Source of the DNA: Hetaerina americana
Lineage: Eukaryota > Arthropoda > Insecta > Odonata > Calopterygidae
Direction: 5' to 3'
Assembly (NCBI GenBank): GCA_022747635.1
Contig: JAKTNV010000172.1
Coordinates: 379,501 to 443,500, forward strand
DNA length: 64,000 bases
The notes beneath the pieces were generated by a model, which was not told where the DNA came from, made no database searches, and was given only the letters and a program-made list of their open reading frames with translations. The position numbers and the translations under genes are program-made. Positions 1-10,060 of the stretch are shown one piece after another; the stretch's first letter is position 1, and every line of letters starts with the position of its first letter.

Positions 1-191
1 AGCTTTACGCCCGATCGGTTTTGTTGACCTCCTCACTCTAGCAGGTATTTGTGAAAGATTATATCAGCCAAAAAACCATCATCTCAAATCGCCAAACAAT
101 TTAAATGTCTTCCCGAATCCACTCGTACTGGCCCAGACCAACCATAGAAACCGAGAAGAGGTTGAGTGCCTTCAGCGGATAACTCGGCCGC

Positions 192-312
192 CACCTGGAC
201 TATGCAGGTGGGAATCACGATATCAATGCAAACTTTGAAAATTTAAAATGTTTCGTTCCGCGGTTTCTCAGACCGCGGGGAAGCAGAGCGGCCAGGTCCG
301 GAGGGGACCTGG
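192..312. other. Cluster of three perfect hairpins in the satellite unit
   Basis: Three inverted repeats lie close together: CACCTG/CAGGTG (192-197 with 205-210), CCGCGGT/ACCGCGG (258-264 with 272-278) and CCAGGTCC/GGACCTGG (292-299 with 305-312, loop of 5). They recur in nearly all A-type units, and a CGCGGTC/GACCGCG stem is present at the middle site in B-type units. On the minus strand they lie immediately downstream of the U2-like module. Whether they fold in an RNA is not known. Confidence 0.6.
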
Positions 313-331
313 AAGCGCACCATGGGCCGGA

Positions 332-372
332 CTACACTTTGATCTTAGCCATTATGCTAAGAAGAAGAGTCG
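332..372 (-). pseudogene. U2 snRNA 5'-domain-like fragment, minus strand (unit 1)
   Basis: Read on the minus strand, this matches the start of U2 snRNA: a pyrimidine-rich 5' end, a GGC..TTTTGGC-like stem-loop I (weakened here), then AAGATCAA and GTGTAGT, which covers the branch-point-recognition segment. B-type units match better, e.g. GGCCTTTTGGCTAAGATCAA. Homology stops just after GTGTAGT. The rest of U2 (stem-loop II, Sm site, stem-loops III and IV) is not recognisable, so this is a U2-derived fragment rather than a U2 gene. The U2 comparison is from memory of the family sequence. Confidence 0.6.
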
Positions 373-450
373 GGGGATCAAACTGTATGATTTCGCGCAC
401 GGCGCTCCTACGCGACGAAGCGCCTTGGCACGTGCCACCCGTAGGTAAAA

Positions 451-523
451 GGGGAGGGGAGGAGTCGGGCTCGAATGCCAAGACGTTCCTCCTCTACTGA
501 TTGCGGGAGGAGGGGGGGGGAGG
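451..523 (+). other. G-rich tract (possible G-quadruplex)
   Basis: GGGGAGGGGAGGAGTCGGG, followed about 40 bases later by a GGGAGGAGGGGGG-type run, is repeated in every unit. The spacing of the G runs allows a quadruplex on the plus strand in principle. No function is implied by the sequence alone. Confidence 0.35.
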
Positions 524-825
524 ACCTAGCACGCGAGGATTCATTCTGGTGGGCGCGACGCGCTGAATTTAAAATTTATTTTGTTGAAATTTTTCGTTCC
601 GCAGTCCCTTAGAAAACGGGAAAACCCTCCGTCGCACCCCTCTGTCTTCAGCATTTACATCTTTTAAACATTTTGTTAGTTCAAAACGAAAAATTTTCAA
701 TTAACATTCCACGGTGTTTCAGGCCGTAGAATATTGTCCACCAGGCCCCGTGGTGCCATGATTTAATGCCCTCCCATGCCGCCACGTCCTTCACATAAAA
801 ACGGGGCGGCGGGGGCCATTAGAAG

Positions 826-982
826 AGCATCCTCGCGTGCTAGTTCCTCCGCCCCCTTCCACCTCTCGATTCTGCGGAGTAGGAAATTCGAGTCGTCGAG
901 GCCCCCTACTCCACCGGGCAGTGTGTGCGAAGGCACTTCGGCGCTTAGGATGCGCAGTCCGGTAAAAAACATAAAGTTCATC
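826..982 (+). repeat. Inverted-repeat arm 2, inner half (unit 1)
   Basis: This is the plus-strand counterpart of arm 1: ATCCTCGCGTGCTAGTTCCTCC through GGCGCTTAGGATGCGCAGTCCG to GTAAAAAACATA. Homology breaks at the AAAA.CATA motif, where the CR1 relic is inserted, and resumes at about 1780. The last bases (about 964-982) are the left copy of the relic's degenerate target-site duplication. Confidence 0.6.
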
Positions 983-1779
983 TATATCTACATAATACCC
1001 CGTTAGCAGCCGCAAGGGCGTGTGGCGTGGGGTGTTAGGTCACCAACTGTAAAAAGGAAATACACCAAATGCAAAAGAAACAACACGCAAAAATACACCC
1101 ACAGCAGCGCACACACTTATGCAAAAATCCCTTCATCCAATACTCATGCAAACGCATATACCGCAAAACAACTAAAAAACTGCACCACATGATGCAGCAC
1201 GGAAGGCATCCTACAACACGGAAGCCAGGACAAACAAGCAAGAAATTTAAACATCACTACCACATGAAAATGTACCACGTAGCACTCCACCCCGAAAGAG
1301 TCTGTAAAAGGCAACGAATTCGACCCAACGTTGCTGGTAGCAGGAATTTCCCCCCGCAGAGAGGGACGAGGAAATGAAATGGAAACTTAAAAACAGATGA
1401 AATAAACACAAATGTGGTCATTCGGAAAGAATGGATTATAACAAAACGCATAAGGTTAGTGGAAGAGCATGCATAATACATACAACTAATGATTTTTTAG
1501 ACGCTGAGGGTGGCTAGTGGAATTTTTGCTATCTATAACCCTGCAGTTGCTATCGTGTATCGTCCGGGGGGAAATGGAGTCCTTAAGTCCTCTAGCTGTG
1601 GCATCTATTTCCTGAATTTTATATGCATAATCCAAGCGACCAATTTATATATTAGTACGAATAATTTGCGAGACCTCGGTGCTGAGCCATGCGGATCAAA
1701 TTTATTCAATCATTTCAATCTTGCATTGAGACGTCTTTCAGCCAATGATTCCCACCCTAAATCCATGAATATTTATATA
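983..1779 (-). mobile_element. Ancient CR1-clade LINE 3' relic inside each satellite unit
   Basis: On the minus strand this segment encodes a decayed non-LTR RT C-terminus. LGWESLAERRLNARLK aligns with LGWEPLEVRREQARLRLL of the young CR1 copies. Further on, GRLDHAYKIQEIDAR and SPRTIRDSN align with GRSDHKDKLREIDSK and FPRTISNHN. About 500 bp of 3' UTR follows, then an end motif (GTGTGGCG..GCGGGGTATT on the minus strand) shared with the young CR1 copies, and a TAGATATAGATG tail. Flanking AAAA.CATA..TTAT-like sequences look like an old target-site duplication. The relic has in-frame stops and at least one frame change. It is present in every unit at about +982 to +1778. The 110-codon plus-strand ORF seen in most units is its antisense. 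Confidence 0.75.
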
Positions 1780-1782
1780 AAA
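1774..1782 (+). promoter_or_regulatory. TATA-like motif upstream of the plus-strand U2-like module
   Basis: TATATAAAA lies about 31 bases upstream of the pyrimidine-rich start of the plus-strand U2-like module, a spacing typical of TATA boxes. It is present in A-type units. B-type units read TTTCGACGAAAA at the same place. Similarity only; no evidence of transcription. Confidence 0.25.
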
Positions 1783-1804
1783 ACTCATACATTATGGCAC
1801 GCTC

Positions 1805-1842
1805 ATTTCTTCTTCTTGGCCTTATGGTTAAGATCAAATTGA
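1805..1842 (+). pseudogene. U2 snRNA 5'-domain-like fragment, plus strand (unit 1)
   Basis: CTTCTTGGCCTTATGGTTAA followed by GATCAA matches U2 CTTCTCGGCCTTTTGGCTAA followed by GATCAA. A better preserved version lies in the inverted block (17713-17752). Downstream, GTCCGGCCCCCGGTGCACTT parallels arm 1 and not U2. No Sm site or 3' stem-loops are seen. It is the sister of the minus-strand module, in inverted orientation. Confidence 0.6.
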
Positions 1843-2029
1843 GGTCCGGCCCCCGGTGCACTTGCAAGTCCGCAATGGACCGGTAGCTTGAACACCGAGG
1901 CCGCACGGCCGCCTTAGGACCCCCGGGGGAACTCTCCGTCAATCCCGTACGTATCCGAGCAGGGCGGATGATTTGAAATACGCGCGGTTTCATTTTCGGC
2001 CGCGACGATGGTCAAGCGACAGTTATTCG

Positions 2030-4059
2030 AGCTTTACGCCCGATCGGTTTTGTTGACCTCCTCACTCTAGCAGGTATTTGTGAAAGATTATATCAGCCAA
2101 AAAACCATCATCTCAAATCGCCAAACAATTTAAATGTCTTCCCGAATCCTCTCGTACTGGCCCAGACCAGCCATAGAAACCGAGAAGAGGTTGAGTGCCT
2201 TCAGCGGATAACTCGGCCGCCACCTGGACTTTGCAGGTGGGAATCACGATATCAATGCAAACTTTGATATTTTGAAATGTTTCGTTCCGCGGTTTCTCAG
2301 ACCGCGGGGAAGCAGAGCGGCCAGGTCCGGAGGGGGACCTGGAAGCGCAACATGGGCCGGACTACACTTTGATCTAAGCCATTAGGCTAAGAAGAAGAGT
2401 CGGGGGACCAAACTGTATGATTTCGCGCACGGCGCTCCTACGCGACGAAGCGCCTTGGCACGTGCCACCCGTGGGTAAAAGGGGAGGGGAGGAGTCGGGC
2501 TCGAATGCCAAGACGTTCCTCCTCTACTGATTGCGGGAGGAGGGAGGCGGAGGACCTAGCACGCGAGGATTCATTCTGGTGGGCGCGACGCGCTGAATTT
2601 AAAATTTATTTTGTTGAAATTTTTCGTTCCGCAGTCCCTTAGAAAACGGGAAAACCCTCCGTCGCACCCCTCTGTCTTCAGCATTTACATCTTTTAAACA
2701 TTTTGTTAGTTCAAAACGAAAAATTTTCAATTAACATTCCACGGTGTTTCAGGCCGTAGAATATTGTCCACCAGGCCCCGTGGTGCCATGATTTAATGCC
2801 CTCCCATGCCGCCACGTCCTTCACATAAAAACGGGGCGGCGGGGGCCATTAGAAGAGCATCCTCGCGTGCTAGTTCCTCCGCCCCCTTCCACCTCTCGAT
2901 TCTGCGGAGTAGGAAATTCGAGTCGTCGAGGCCCCCTACTCCACCGGGCAGTGTGTGCGAAGGCACTTCGGCGCTTAGGATGCGCAGTCCGGTAAAAAAC
3001 ATAAAGTTCATCTATATCTACATAATACCCCGTTAGCAGCCGCAAGGGCGTGTGGCGTGGGGTGTTAGGTCACCAACTGTAAAAAGGAAATACACCACAG
3101 GCAAAAGAAACAACACGCAAAAATACACCCACAGCAGCGCACACACTCATGCAAAAATCCCTTCATCCAATACTCATGCAAACGCATATACCGCAAAACA
3201 ACTAAAAAACTGCACCACGTGATGCAGCACGGAAGGCATCCTACAACACGGAAGCCAGCACAAACAAGCAAGAAATTTAAACATCACTACCACATGAAAA
3301 TGTACCACGTAGCACTCCACCCCGAAAGAGTCTGTAAAAGGCAACGAATTCGACCCAACGTTGCTGGTAGCAGGAATTTCCCCCCGCGGAGAGGGACGAG
3401 GAAATGAAATGGAAACTTAAAAACAGATGAAATAATCACAAATGTGGTCATTCGGAAAGAATGGATTATAACAAAACGCATAAGGTTAGTGGAAGAGCAT
3501 GCATAATACATACAACTAATGATTTTTTAGACGCTGAGGGTGGCTAGTGGAATTTTTGCTATCTATAACCCTGCAGTTGCTATCCCATATCGTCCGGGGG
3601 GAAATGGAGTCCTTAAGTCCTCTAGCTCTGGCATCTATTTCCTGAATTTTATATGCATAATCCAAGCGACCAATTTATATATTAGTACGAATAATTTGCG
3701 AGACCTCGGTGCTGAGCCATGCGGATCAAATTTATTCAATCATTTCAATCTTGCATTGAGACGTCTTTCAGCCAATGATTCCCACCCTAAATCCATGAAT
3801 ATTTATATAAAAACTCATACATTATGGCACCCTCATTTCTTCTTCTTGGCCTTATGGTTAAGATCAAATTGAGGTCCGGCCCCCGGTGCACTTGCAAGTC
3901 CGCAATGGACCGGTAGCTTGAACACCGAGGCCGCACGGCCGCCTTAGGACCCCCGGGGGAACTCTCCGTCAATCCCGTACGTATCCGAGCAGGGCGGATG
4001 ATTTGAAATACGCGCGGTTTCATTTTCGGCCGCGACGATGGTCAAGCGACAGTTATTCG
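2030..4059 (+). repeat. Satellite unit 2 (A-type, 2,030 bp)
   Basis: Near identical to unit 1. U2-like modules lie at about 2362-2402 (minus) and 3835-3872 (plus), and the CR1 relic at about 3012-3808 (minus). The unit has an extra G in the GGAGGGGGACCTGG hairpin loop. Confidence 0.95.
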
Positions 4060-6089
4060 AGCTTTACGCCCGATCGGTTTTGTTGACCTCCTCACTCTAG
4101 CAGGTATTTGTGAAAGATTATATCAGGCAAAAAACCATCATCTCAAATCGCCAAACAATTTAAATGTCTTCCCGAATCCACTCGTACTGGCCCAGACCAG
4201 CCATAGAAACCGAGAAGAGGTTGAGTGCCTTCAGCGGATAACTCGGCCGCCACCTGGACTTTGCAGGTGGGAATCACGATATCAATGCAAACTTTGATAT
4301 TTTGAAATGTTTCGTTCCGCGGTTTCTCAGACCGCGGGGAAGCAGAGCGGCAGGGTCCGGAGGGGGACCTGGAAGCGCACCATGGGCCGGACTACACTTT
4401 GATCTTAGCCATTAGGCTAAGAAGAAGAGTCGGGGGACCAAACTGTATGATTTCGCGCACGGCGCTCCTACGCGACGAAGCGCCTTGGCACGTGCCACCC
4501 GTGGGTAAAAGGGGAGGGGAGGAGTCGGGTTCGAATGCCAAGACGTTCCTCCTCTACTGATTGCGGGAGGAGGGGGGCGGAGGACCTAGCACGCGAGGAT
4601 TCATTCTGGTGGGCGCGACGCGCTGAATTTAAAATTTATTTTGTTGAAATTTTTCGTTCCGCAGTCCCTTGGAAAACGGGAAAACCCTCCGTCGCACCCC
4701 TCTGTCTTCAGCATTTACATCTTTTAAACATTTTGTTAGTTCAAAACGAAAAATTTTCAATTAACATTCCACGGTGTTTCAGGCCGTAGAATATTGTCCA
4801 CCAGGCCCCGTGGTGCCATGATTTAATGCCCTCCCATGCCGCCACGTCCTTCACATAAAAACGGGGCGGCGGGGGCCATTAGAAGAGCATCCTCGCGTGC
4901 TAGTTCCTCCGCCCCCTTCCACCTCTCGATTCTGCGGAGTAGGAAATTCGAGTCGTCGAGGCCCCCTATTCCACCGGGCAGTGTGTGCGAAGGCACTTCG
5001 GCGCTTAGGATGCGCAGTCCGGTAAAAAACATAAAGTTCATCTATATCTACATAATACCCCGTTAGCAGCCGCAAGGGCGTGTGGCGTGGGGTGTTAGGT
5101 CACCAACTGTAAAAAGGAAATACACCACATGCAAAAGAAACAACACGCAAAAATACACCCACAGCAGCGCACACACTCATGCAAAAATCCCTTCATCCAA
5201 TACTCATGCAAACGCATATACCGCAAAACAACTAAAAAACTGCACCACATGATGCAGCACGGAAGGCATCCTACAACACGGAAGCCAGGACAAACAAGCA
5301 AGAAATTTAAACATCACTACCACATGAAAATGTACCACGTAGCACTCCACCCCGAAAGAGTCTGTAAAAGGCAACGAATTCGACCCAACGTTTCTGGTAG
5401 CAGGAATTTCCCCCCGCGGAGAGGGACGAGGAAATGAAATGGAAACTTAAAAACAGATGAAATAAACACAAATGTGGTCATTCGGAAAGAATGGATTATA
5501 ACTAAACGCATAAGGTTAGTGGAAGAGCATGCATAATACATACAACTAATGATTTTTTAGACGCTGAGGGTGGCTAGTGGAATTTTTGCTATCTATAACC
5601 CTGCAGTTGCTATCCCGTATCGTCCGGGGGGAAATGGAGTCCTTAAGTCTTCTAGCTCTGGCATCTATTTCCTGAATTTTATATGCATGATCCAAGCGAC
5701 TAATTTATATATTAGTACGAATAATTTGCGAGACCTCGATGCTGAGCCATGCGGATCAAATTTATTCAATCATTTGAATCTTGCATTGAGACGTCTTTCA
5801 GCCAATGATTCCCACCCTAAATCCATGAATATTTATATAAAAACTCATACATTATGGCACCCTCATTTCTTCTTCTTGGCCTTATGGTTAAGATCAAATT
5901 GAGGTCCGGCCCCCGGTGCACTTGCAAGTCCGCAATGGACCGGTAGCTTGAACACCGAGGCCGCACGGCCGCCTTAGGACCCCCGGGGGAACTCTCCTTC
6001 AATCCCGTACGTATCCGAGCAGGGCGGATGATTTGAAATACGCGCGGTTTCATTTTCGGCCGCGACGATGGTCAAGCGACAGTTATTCG
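4060..6089 (+). repeat. Satellite unit 3 (A-type, 2,030 bp)
   Basis: Near identical to units 1 and 2. U2-like modules lie at about 4392-4432 (minus) and 5865-5902 (plus), and the CR1 relic at about 5042-5838 (minus). It shares the extra loop G with unit 2. Confidence 0.95.
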
Positions 6090-8116
6090 AGCTTTACGCC
6101 CGATCGGTTTTGTTGACCTCCTCACTCTAGCAGGTATTTGTGAAAGATTATATCAGCCAAAAAACCATCATCTCAAATCGCCAAACAATTTAAATGTCTT
6201 CCCGAATCCACTCGTACTGGCCCAGACCAGCCATAGAAACCGAGAAGAGGTTGAGTGCCTTCAGCGGATAACTCGGCCGCCACCTGGACTATGCAGGTGG
6301 GAATCACGATATCAATGCAAACTTTGAAATTTTGAAATGTTTCGTTCCGCGGTTTCTCAGACCGCGGGGAAGCAGAGCGGCCAGGTCCGGAGGGGACCTG
6401 GAAGCACACCATGGGCCGGACTACACTTTGATCTTAGCCATTAGGCTAAGAAGAAGAGTCGGGGGACCAAACTGTATGATTTCGCGCACGGCGCTCCTAC
6501 GCGACGAAGCGCCTTGGCACGTGCCACCCGTAGGTAAAAGGGGAGGGGAGGAGTCGGGCTCGAATGCCAAGACGTTCCTCCTCTACTGATTGCGGGAGGA
6601 GGGGGGCGGAGGACCTAGCACGCGAGGATTCATTCTGGTGGGCGCGACGCGCTGAATTTAAAATTTATTTTGTTGAAATTTTTCGTTCCGCAGTCCCTTA
6701 GAAAACGGGAAAACCCTCCGTCGCACCCCTCTGTCTTCAGCATTTACATCTTTTAAACATTTTGTTAGTTCAAAACGAAAAATTTTCAATTAACATTCCA
6801 CGGTGTTTCAGGCCGTAGAATATTGTCCACCAGGCCCCGTGGTGTCATGATTTAATGCCCTCACATGCCCCCACGTCCTTCACATAAAAACGGGGGGGGC
6901 GGGTACCATTAGAAAAGCATCCTCGCCTGCTAGTTCCTCCGCCCCCTTCCACCTCTCGATTCTGCGGAGTAGGAAATTCGATTCGTCGAGGCCCCCTACC
7001 CCAGCGGGCGGTGTGTACGAAGGCACTTCGGCGATTAGGATGAGCAGTCCGGTAAAAATCATACACTTCATCTATATCTACATAATACCCCGCAAGCAGC
7101 CGCAAGGGCGTGTGGCGTGGAGTGTTAGGTCACCAACTGTAAAAAGGAAATATCCCACATGCAAAGAAACAACACGCAAAAATACACCCACAGCAGTTCA
7201 CACGCTCATGCAAAAATCCCTTCGTCCAATACTCAAGCAAACGCATATACCGCAAAACAACTAAAAAACTGCACCCCATGATGCAGCACAAAAGCCATCC
7301 TGCAACACGGAAGCCAGGACAAACAAGCAAGAAATTTAAACCTCAATACCACATGAAAATGTACCACGTAGCACTCCACCCCGAAAGAGTCTGTAAAAGG
7401 CAAGGAATGCGACCCAACGTTGCAGGTAGCAGGAATTTCCCCCCGCGGAGAGGGACGAGGAAATGAAATGGAAACTTAAAAACAGATGAAATAAACACAA
7501 ATGTGGTCATTCGGAAAGAATGGATTATAACAAAACGCATAAGGTTAGTGGAAGAGCATGCAATATAAATACAACTAATGCTTTTTTATACGCTGAGGGT
7601 GGCTAGTGGAATTTCTCCTATCTATAACCCGTCAGTTGCTATCCCGTATTGACGGGGGGAGAAGATGTCCTTAAGTCTTCTAGCTCTGGCATCTATTTCC
7701 CGAATTTTATATGCATGATCCAAGCGACCAATGTATATATTAGTACGAATAATTTGCGAGACCCCGGTTCTGAGACATGCGGATCAAATTTATTCAATAA
7801 TTTCAATCTTGCATTTAGTCGTCTTTCAGCCAATGATTCCAACCCTTAACCCATGAATATTTCGACGAAAACTCATACATTATGGCTCCCTCATTTCTTC
7901 TTCTCGGCCTTATGGATAAGATCAAATTGAGGTCCGGCCCCCGGTGCACTTGAAAGTCCGCCATGGACCGGTAGCTTGAGCAACGAGGCCGAACCGCCGC
8001 CATAGGACCCCCGGGGCACCCTTCGTCAATCGCGTACGTATCCGAGCAGGGTGGATGATTTGAACGACGCGCGGTTTCATTTTCGGCCGCGACGACGGTC
8101 AAACGACAGTTTTTCG
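6090..8116 (+). repeat. Satellite unit 4 (A-to-B mosaic, 2,027 bp)
   Basis: The first roughly 700 bases are A-type (e.g. GTTAGTTCAAAACG near 6765). From about 6845 the unit is B-type (GCCCTCACATGCCCCCACG, GTAAAAATCATACACTTCAT). It marks the edge of the homogeneous left array. The CR1 relic (about 7070-7865) and a good plus-strand U2-like module (about 7886-7927, CTTCTCGGCCTTATGGATAA) are present. The B-type plus strand lacks the TATATAAAA motif. Confidence 0.85.
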
Positions 8117-8314
8117 AGCTTTACGCCCGATCGGTTTTTTTGACCACCATATTCCGACAGATATTTGTGGAAGAAAATATCTACCAAGAAACCATTATCT
8201 CAAATACCCAAAAAATTTAAATTCCCCCCCGATTCCTCACGTACTGGCCGAGACCAGCCGTAGTGACCGAGAAGAAGGTTTAGTGGCTTCAGCGCCTAAC
8301 TCGGCGGCCACATA

Positions 8315-8408
8315 GACTTCATCCTGGTGGGTTCCACGCGCTCAATTAAAACTTTAAAATTTTTTAATCTTTTGTTTCGCGGTCCCTCAGACCGCGGAAA
8401 AGCCCAGC
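8315..8408 (+). repeat. Direct repeat D1 within the monomer
   Basis: This segment (TTCATCCTGGTGGGTTCCAC, GCGCTCAATTAAAAC, TTTCGCGGTCCCTCAGACCG) is similar to 8657-8746 (TTCATTCTCGTGGGCGCGAC, GCGCTAAATTTAAAA, TTCCGCGGTCCCTTAGAAAT). The two copies flank inverted-repeat arm 1 in direct orientation. The similarity is weaker in A-type units. Confidence 0.5.
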
Positions 8409-8450
8409 GGACCGGTCCGGAGGGGACTTGGAAGTGCACCATGGGCCGGA

Positions 8451-8490
8451 CTCTACTTTGATCTTAGCCAAAAGGCCAAAAAAAAAATCG
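8451..8490 (-). pseudogene. U2 snRNA 5'-domain-like fragment, minus strand, B-type
   Basis: Minus strand: ATTTTTTTTTTGGCC, then TTTTGGCTAAGATCAAAGTA. The 20 bases GGCCTTTTGGCTAAGATCAA are identical to the U2 5' domain as I know it. The 5' end is replaced by a T run. No downstream U2 domains follow. Confidence 0.65.
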
Positions 8491-8656
8491 GGGGACCAAA
8501 TTATGATTTTTCGCGGACGGCGCTCCTACGCGCCGAAGCACCTTCGGACGCGCCACCCGTAAGTGAAAGGGGGGGAGGAGTCGGGCTCCTACGCCTCGAC
8601 TTTCCTCATCTACAGAGTGCGAGAGAAGGAGGGGGGCGGAGGAACCAGCACGCGAG

Positions 8657-8746
8657 GATTCATTCTCGTGGGCGCGACGCGCTAAATTTAAAATTTATGA
8701 TTTTGAAATTTTTCGTTCCGCGGTCCCTTAGAAATCGGGAAAGCCC
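8657..8746 (+). repeat. Direct repeat D2 within the monomer
   Basis: Partner of D1 (8315-8408). Together they bracket the minus-strand U2-bearing arm, which suggests that the arm plus one D copy arose by a local duplication or an insertion with long flanking repeats. Which of these happened cannot be told from the sequence. Confidence 0.5.
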
Positions 8747-10055
8747 TCCGTCGCCCCCTCGGTCTTCAGCATTTACATCTTTTAAACATTTTGTTTGTTC
8801 AAAAGAAAAAATTTTCAATTAACATTCCACGGTGTTTCAGGCCGTAGAATATTGTCCACCAGGCCCCGTGGTGCCATGATTTAATGCCCTCCCATGCCAC
8901 CACGTCCTTCACATAAAAACGGGGCGGCGGGGGCCATTAGAAAAGCATCCTCGCGTGCTAGTTCCTCCGCCCCCTTCCACCTCTCGATTCTGCGGAGTAG
9001 GAAATTCGAGTCGTCGAGGCCCCCTACTCCACCGGGCAGTGTGTGCGAAGGCACTTCGGCGCTTAGGATGCGCAGTCCGGTAAAAAACATAAAGTTCATC
9101 TATATCTACATAATACCCCGTTAGCAGCCGCAAGGGCGTGTGGCGTGGGGTGTTAGGTCACCAACTGTAAAAAGGAAATACACCACATGCAAAAGAAACA
9201 ACACGCAAAAATACACCCACAGCAGCGCACACACATGCAAAAATCCCTTCATCCAATACTCATGCAAACGCATATACCGCAAAACAACTAAAAAACTGCA
9301 CCCCATGATGCAGCACGGAAGCCATCCTACAACACGGAAGCCAGGACAAACAAGCAAGAAATTTAAACATCACTACCACATGAAAATGTACCACGTAGCA
9401 CTCCACCCCGAAAGAGTCTGTAAAAGGCAAGGAATTCGACCCAACGTTGCTGGTAGCAGGAATTTCCCCCCGCGGAGAGGGACGAGGAAATGAAATGGAA
9501 ACTTAAAAACAGATGAAATAAAAACAAATGTGGTCATTCGGAAAGAATGGATTATAACAAAACGCATAAGGTTAGTGGAAGAGCATGCATAATACATACA
9601 ACTAATGATTTTTTAGACGCTGAGGGTGGCTAGTGGAGTTTTTGCTATCGATAACCCTGCAGTTGCTATCTTGTATTGTCCGGGGGGAAATGGAGTCCTT
9701 AAGTCTTCTAGCTCTGGCATCTATTTCTTGAATTTTATATGCATGATCCAAGCGACCAATTTATATATTAGTACGAATAATTTGCGAGACCTCGGTGCTG
9801 AGCCATGCGGATCAAATTTATTCAATCATTTCAATCTTGCATTGAGACGTCTTTCAGCCAATGATTCCCACCCTAAATCCATGAATATTTATATAAAAAC
9901 TCATACATTATGGCACCTTCATTTCTTCTTCTTGGCCTTATGGTTAAGATCAAATTGAGGTCCGGCCCCCGGTGCACTTGCAAGTCCGCAATGGACCGGT
10001 AGCTTGAGCACCGAGGCCGCACGGCCGCCTTAGGACCCCCGGGGGCACTCTCCGT

Positions 10056-10060
10056 CAATC
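10056..10060 (+). repeat. Left target-site duplication (CAATC) of the 4.28-kb CR1
   Basis: CAATC at 10056-10060 is repeated at 14343-14347. The uninterrupted units read CCGTCAATCCCGTACG, so removing 10061-14347 restores the monomer. Five bases is short for a non-LTR duplication and could include microhomology. Confidence 0.6.

Larger units (their letters stand above)
290..548 (-). repeat. Inverted-repeat arm 1 of the monomer (U2-bearing)
   Basis: Read on the minus strand, this stretch runs from CCTCGCGTGCTAGGTCCTCC through a GCGC..TAGGAGCGCCGTC-type segment and GAAATCATA to the U2-like module, then GTCCGGCCCATGGTGC. The same order recurs on the plus strand in arm 2 (about 826-982 continued at about 1780-1905). 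The pairing is clearest in B-type sequence, for example 16975-17240 compared with 15250-15400. Arm limits are approximate. Confidence 0.6.
1..2029 (+). repeat. Satellite unit 1 (A-type, 2,029 bp)
   Basis: First of the tandem monomers, with the unit start set at the AGCTTTACGCCCG motif. It is near identical to the next two units and to the array from 26 kb onward. Left to right it holds: three short hairpins (192-312), a minus-strand U2-like module (332-372), G-rich runs (451-469 and about 506-522), an inverted-repeat arm (about 826-982), a minus-strand CR1 relic (983-1779), and a plus-strand U2-like module (1805-1842). No host coding sequence is seen. The recurring small ORFs are by-products of the repeated sequence. 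Confidence 0.95.
8117..10060 (+). repeat. Satellite unit 5, left part (B-to-A mosaic), interrupted by CR1
   Basis: It begins B-type (GACCACCATATTCCG) and becomes A-type by about 8880. The minus-strand U2-like module at 8451-8490 has an exact GGCCTTTTGGCTAAGATCAA on the minus strand. The relic lies at about 9099-9895 and the plus U2-like module at about 9921-9958. The unit is cut at CCGTCAATC by the 4.28-kb CR1 insertion and resumes at 14343 with CAATCCCGTACG. Confidence 0.85.

Noticed and set aside
332..372. Functional U2 snRNA gene array
   Set aside because: Only the first 35-40 bases of U2 are recognisable. The Sm site and the later stem-loops are not seen, and stem-loop I is weakened in A-type units.
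763..1481. Several 66-102-codon ORFs on both strands recurring in every unit
   Set aside because: They overlap each other in different frames and strands, have no domain I recognise, and vary with single-base indels between units.
1510..1842. 110-codon plus-strand ORF repeated in most units
   Set aside because: It starts at GTG, and its minus strand encodes the recognisable CR1 C-terminus. Its conservation follows from array homogenisation, not from selection on this frame.
290..1905. U2-headed SINE with a LINE tail spanning the unit
   Set aside because: The LINE tail points the wrong way relative to both U2 modules, and it is an insertion into arm 2 with its own target duplication.
290..1905. 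Foldback or TIR DNA transposon
   Set aside because: The inverted arms lie inside the unit. No transposase, sharp terminal inverted repeats or flanking target duplications were found at the unit ends.
1..6089. rDNA intergenic spacer or histone cluster
   Set aside because: No rRNA, 5S or histone coding sequence is recognisable anywhere in the repeat.
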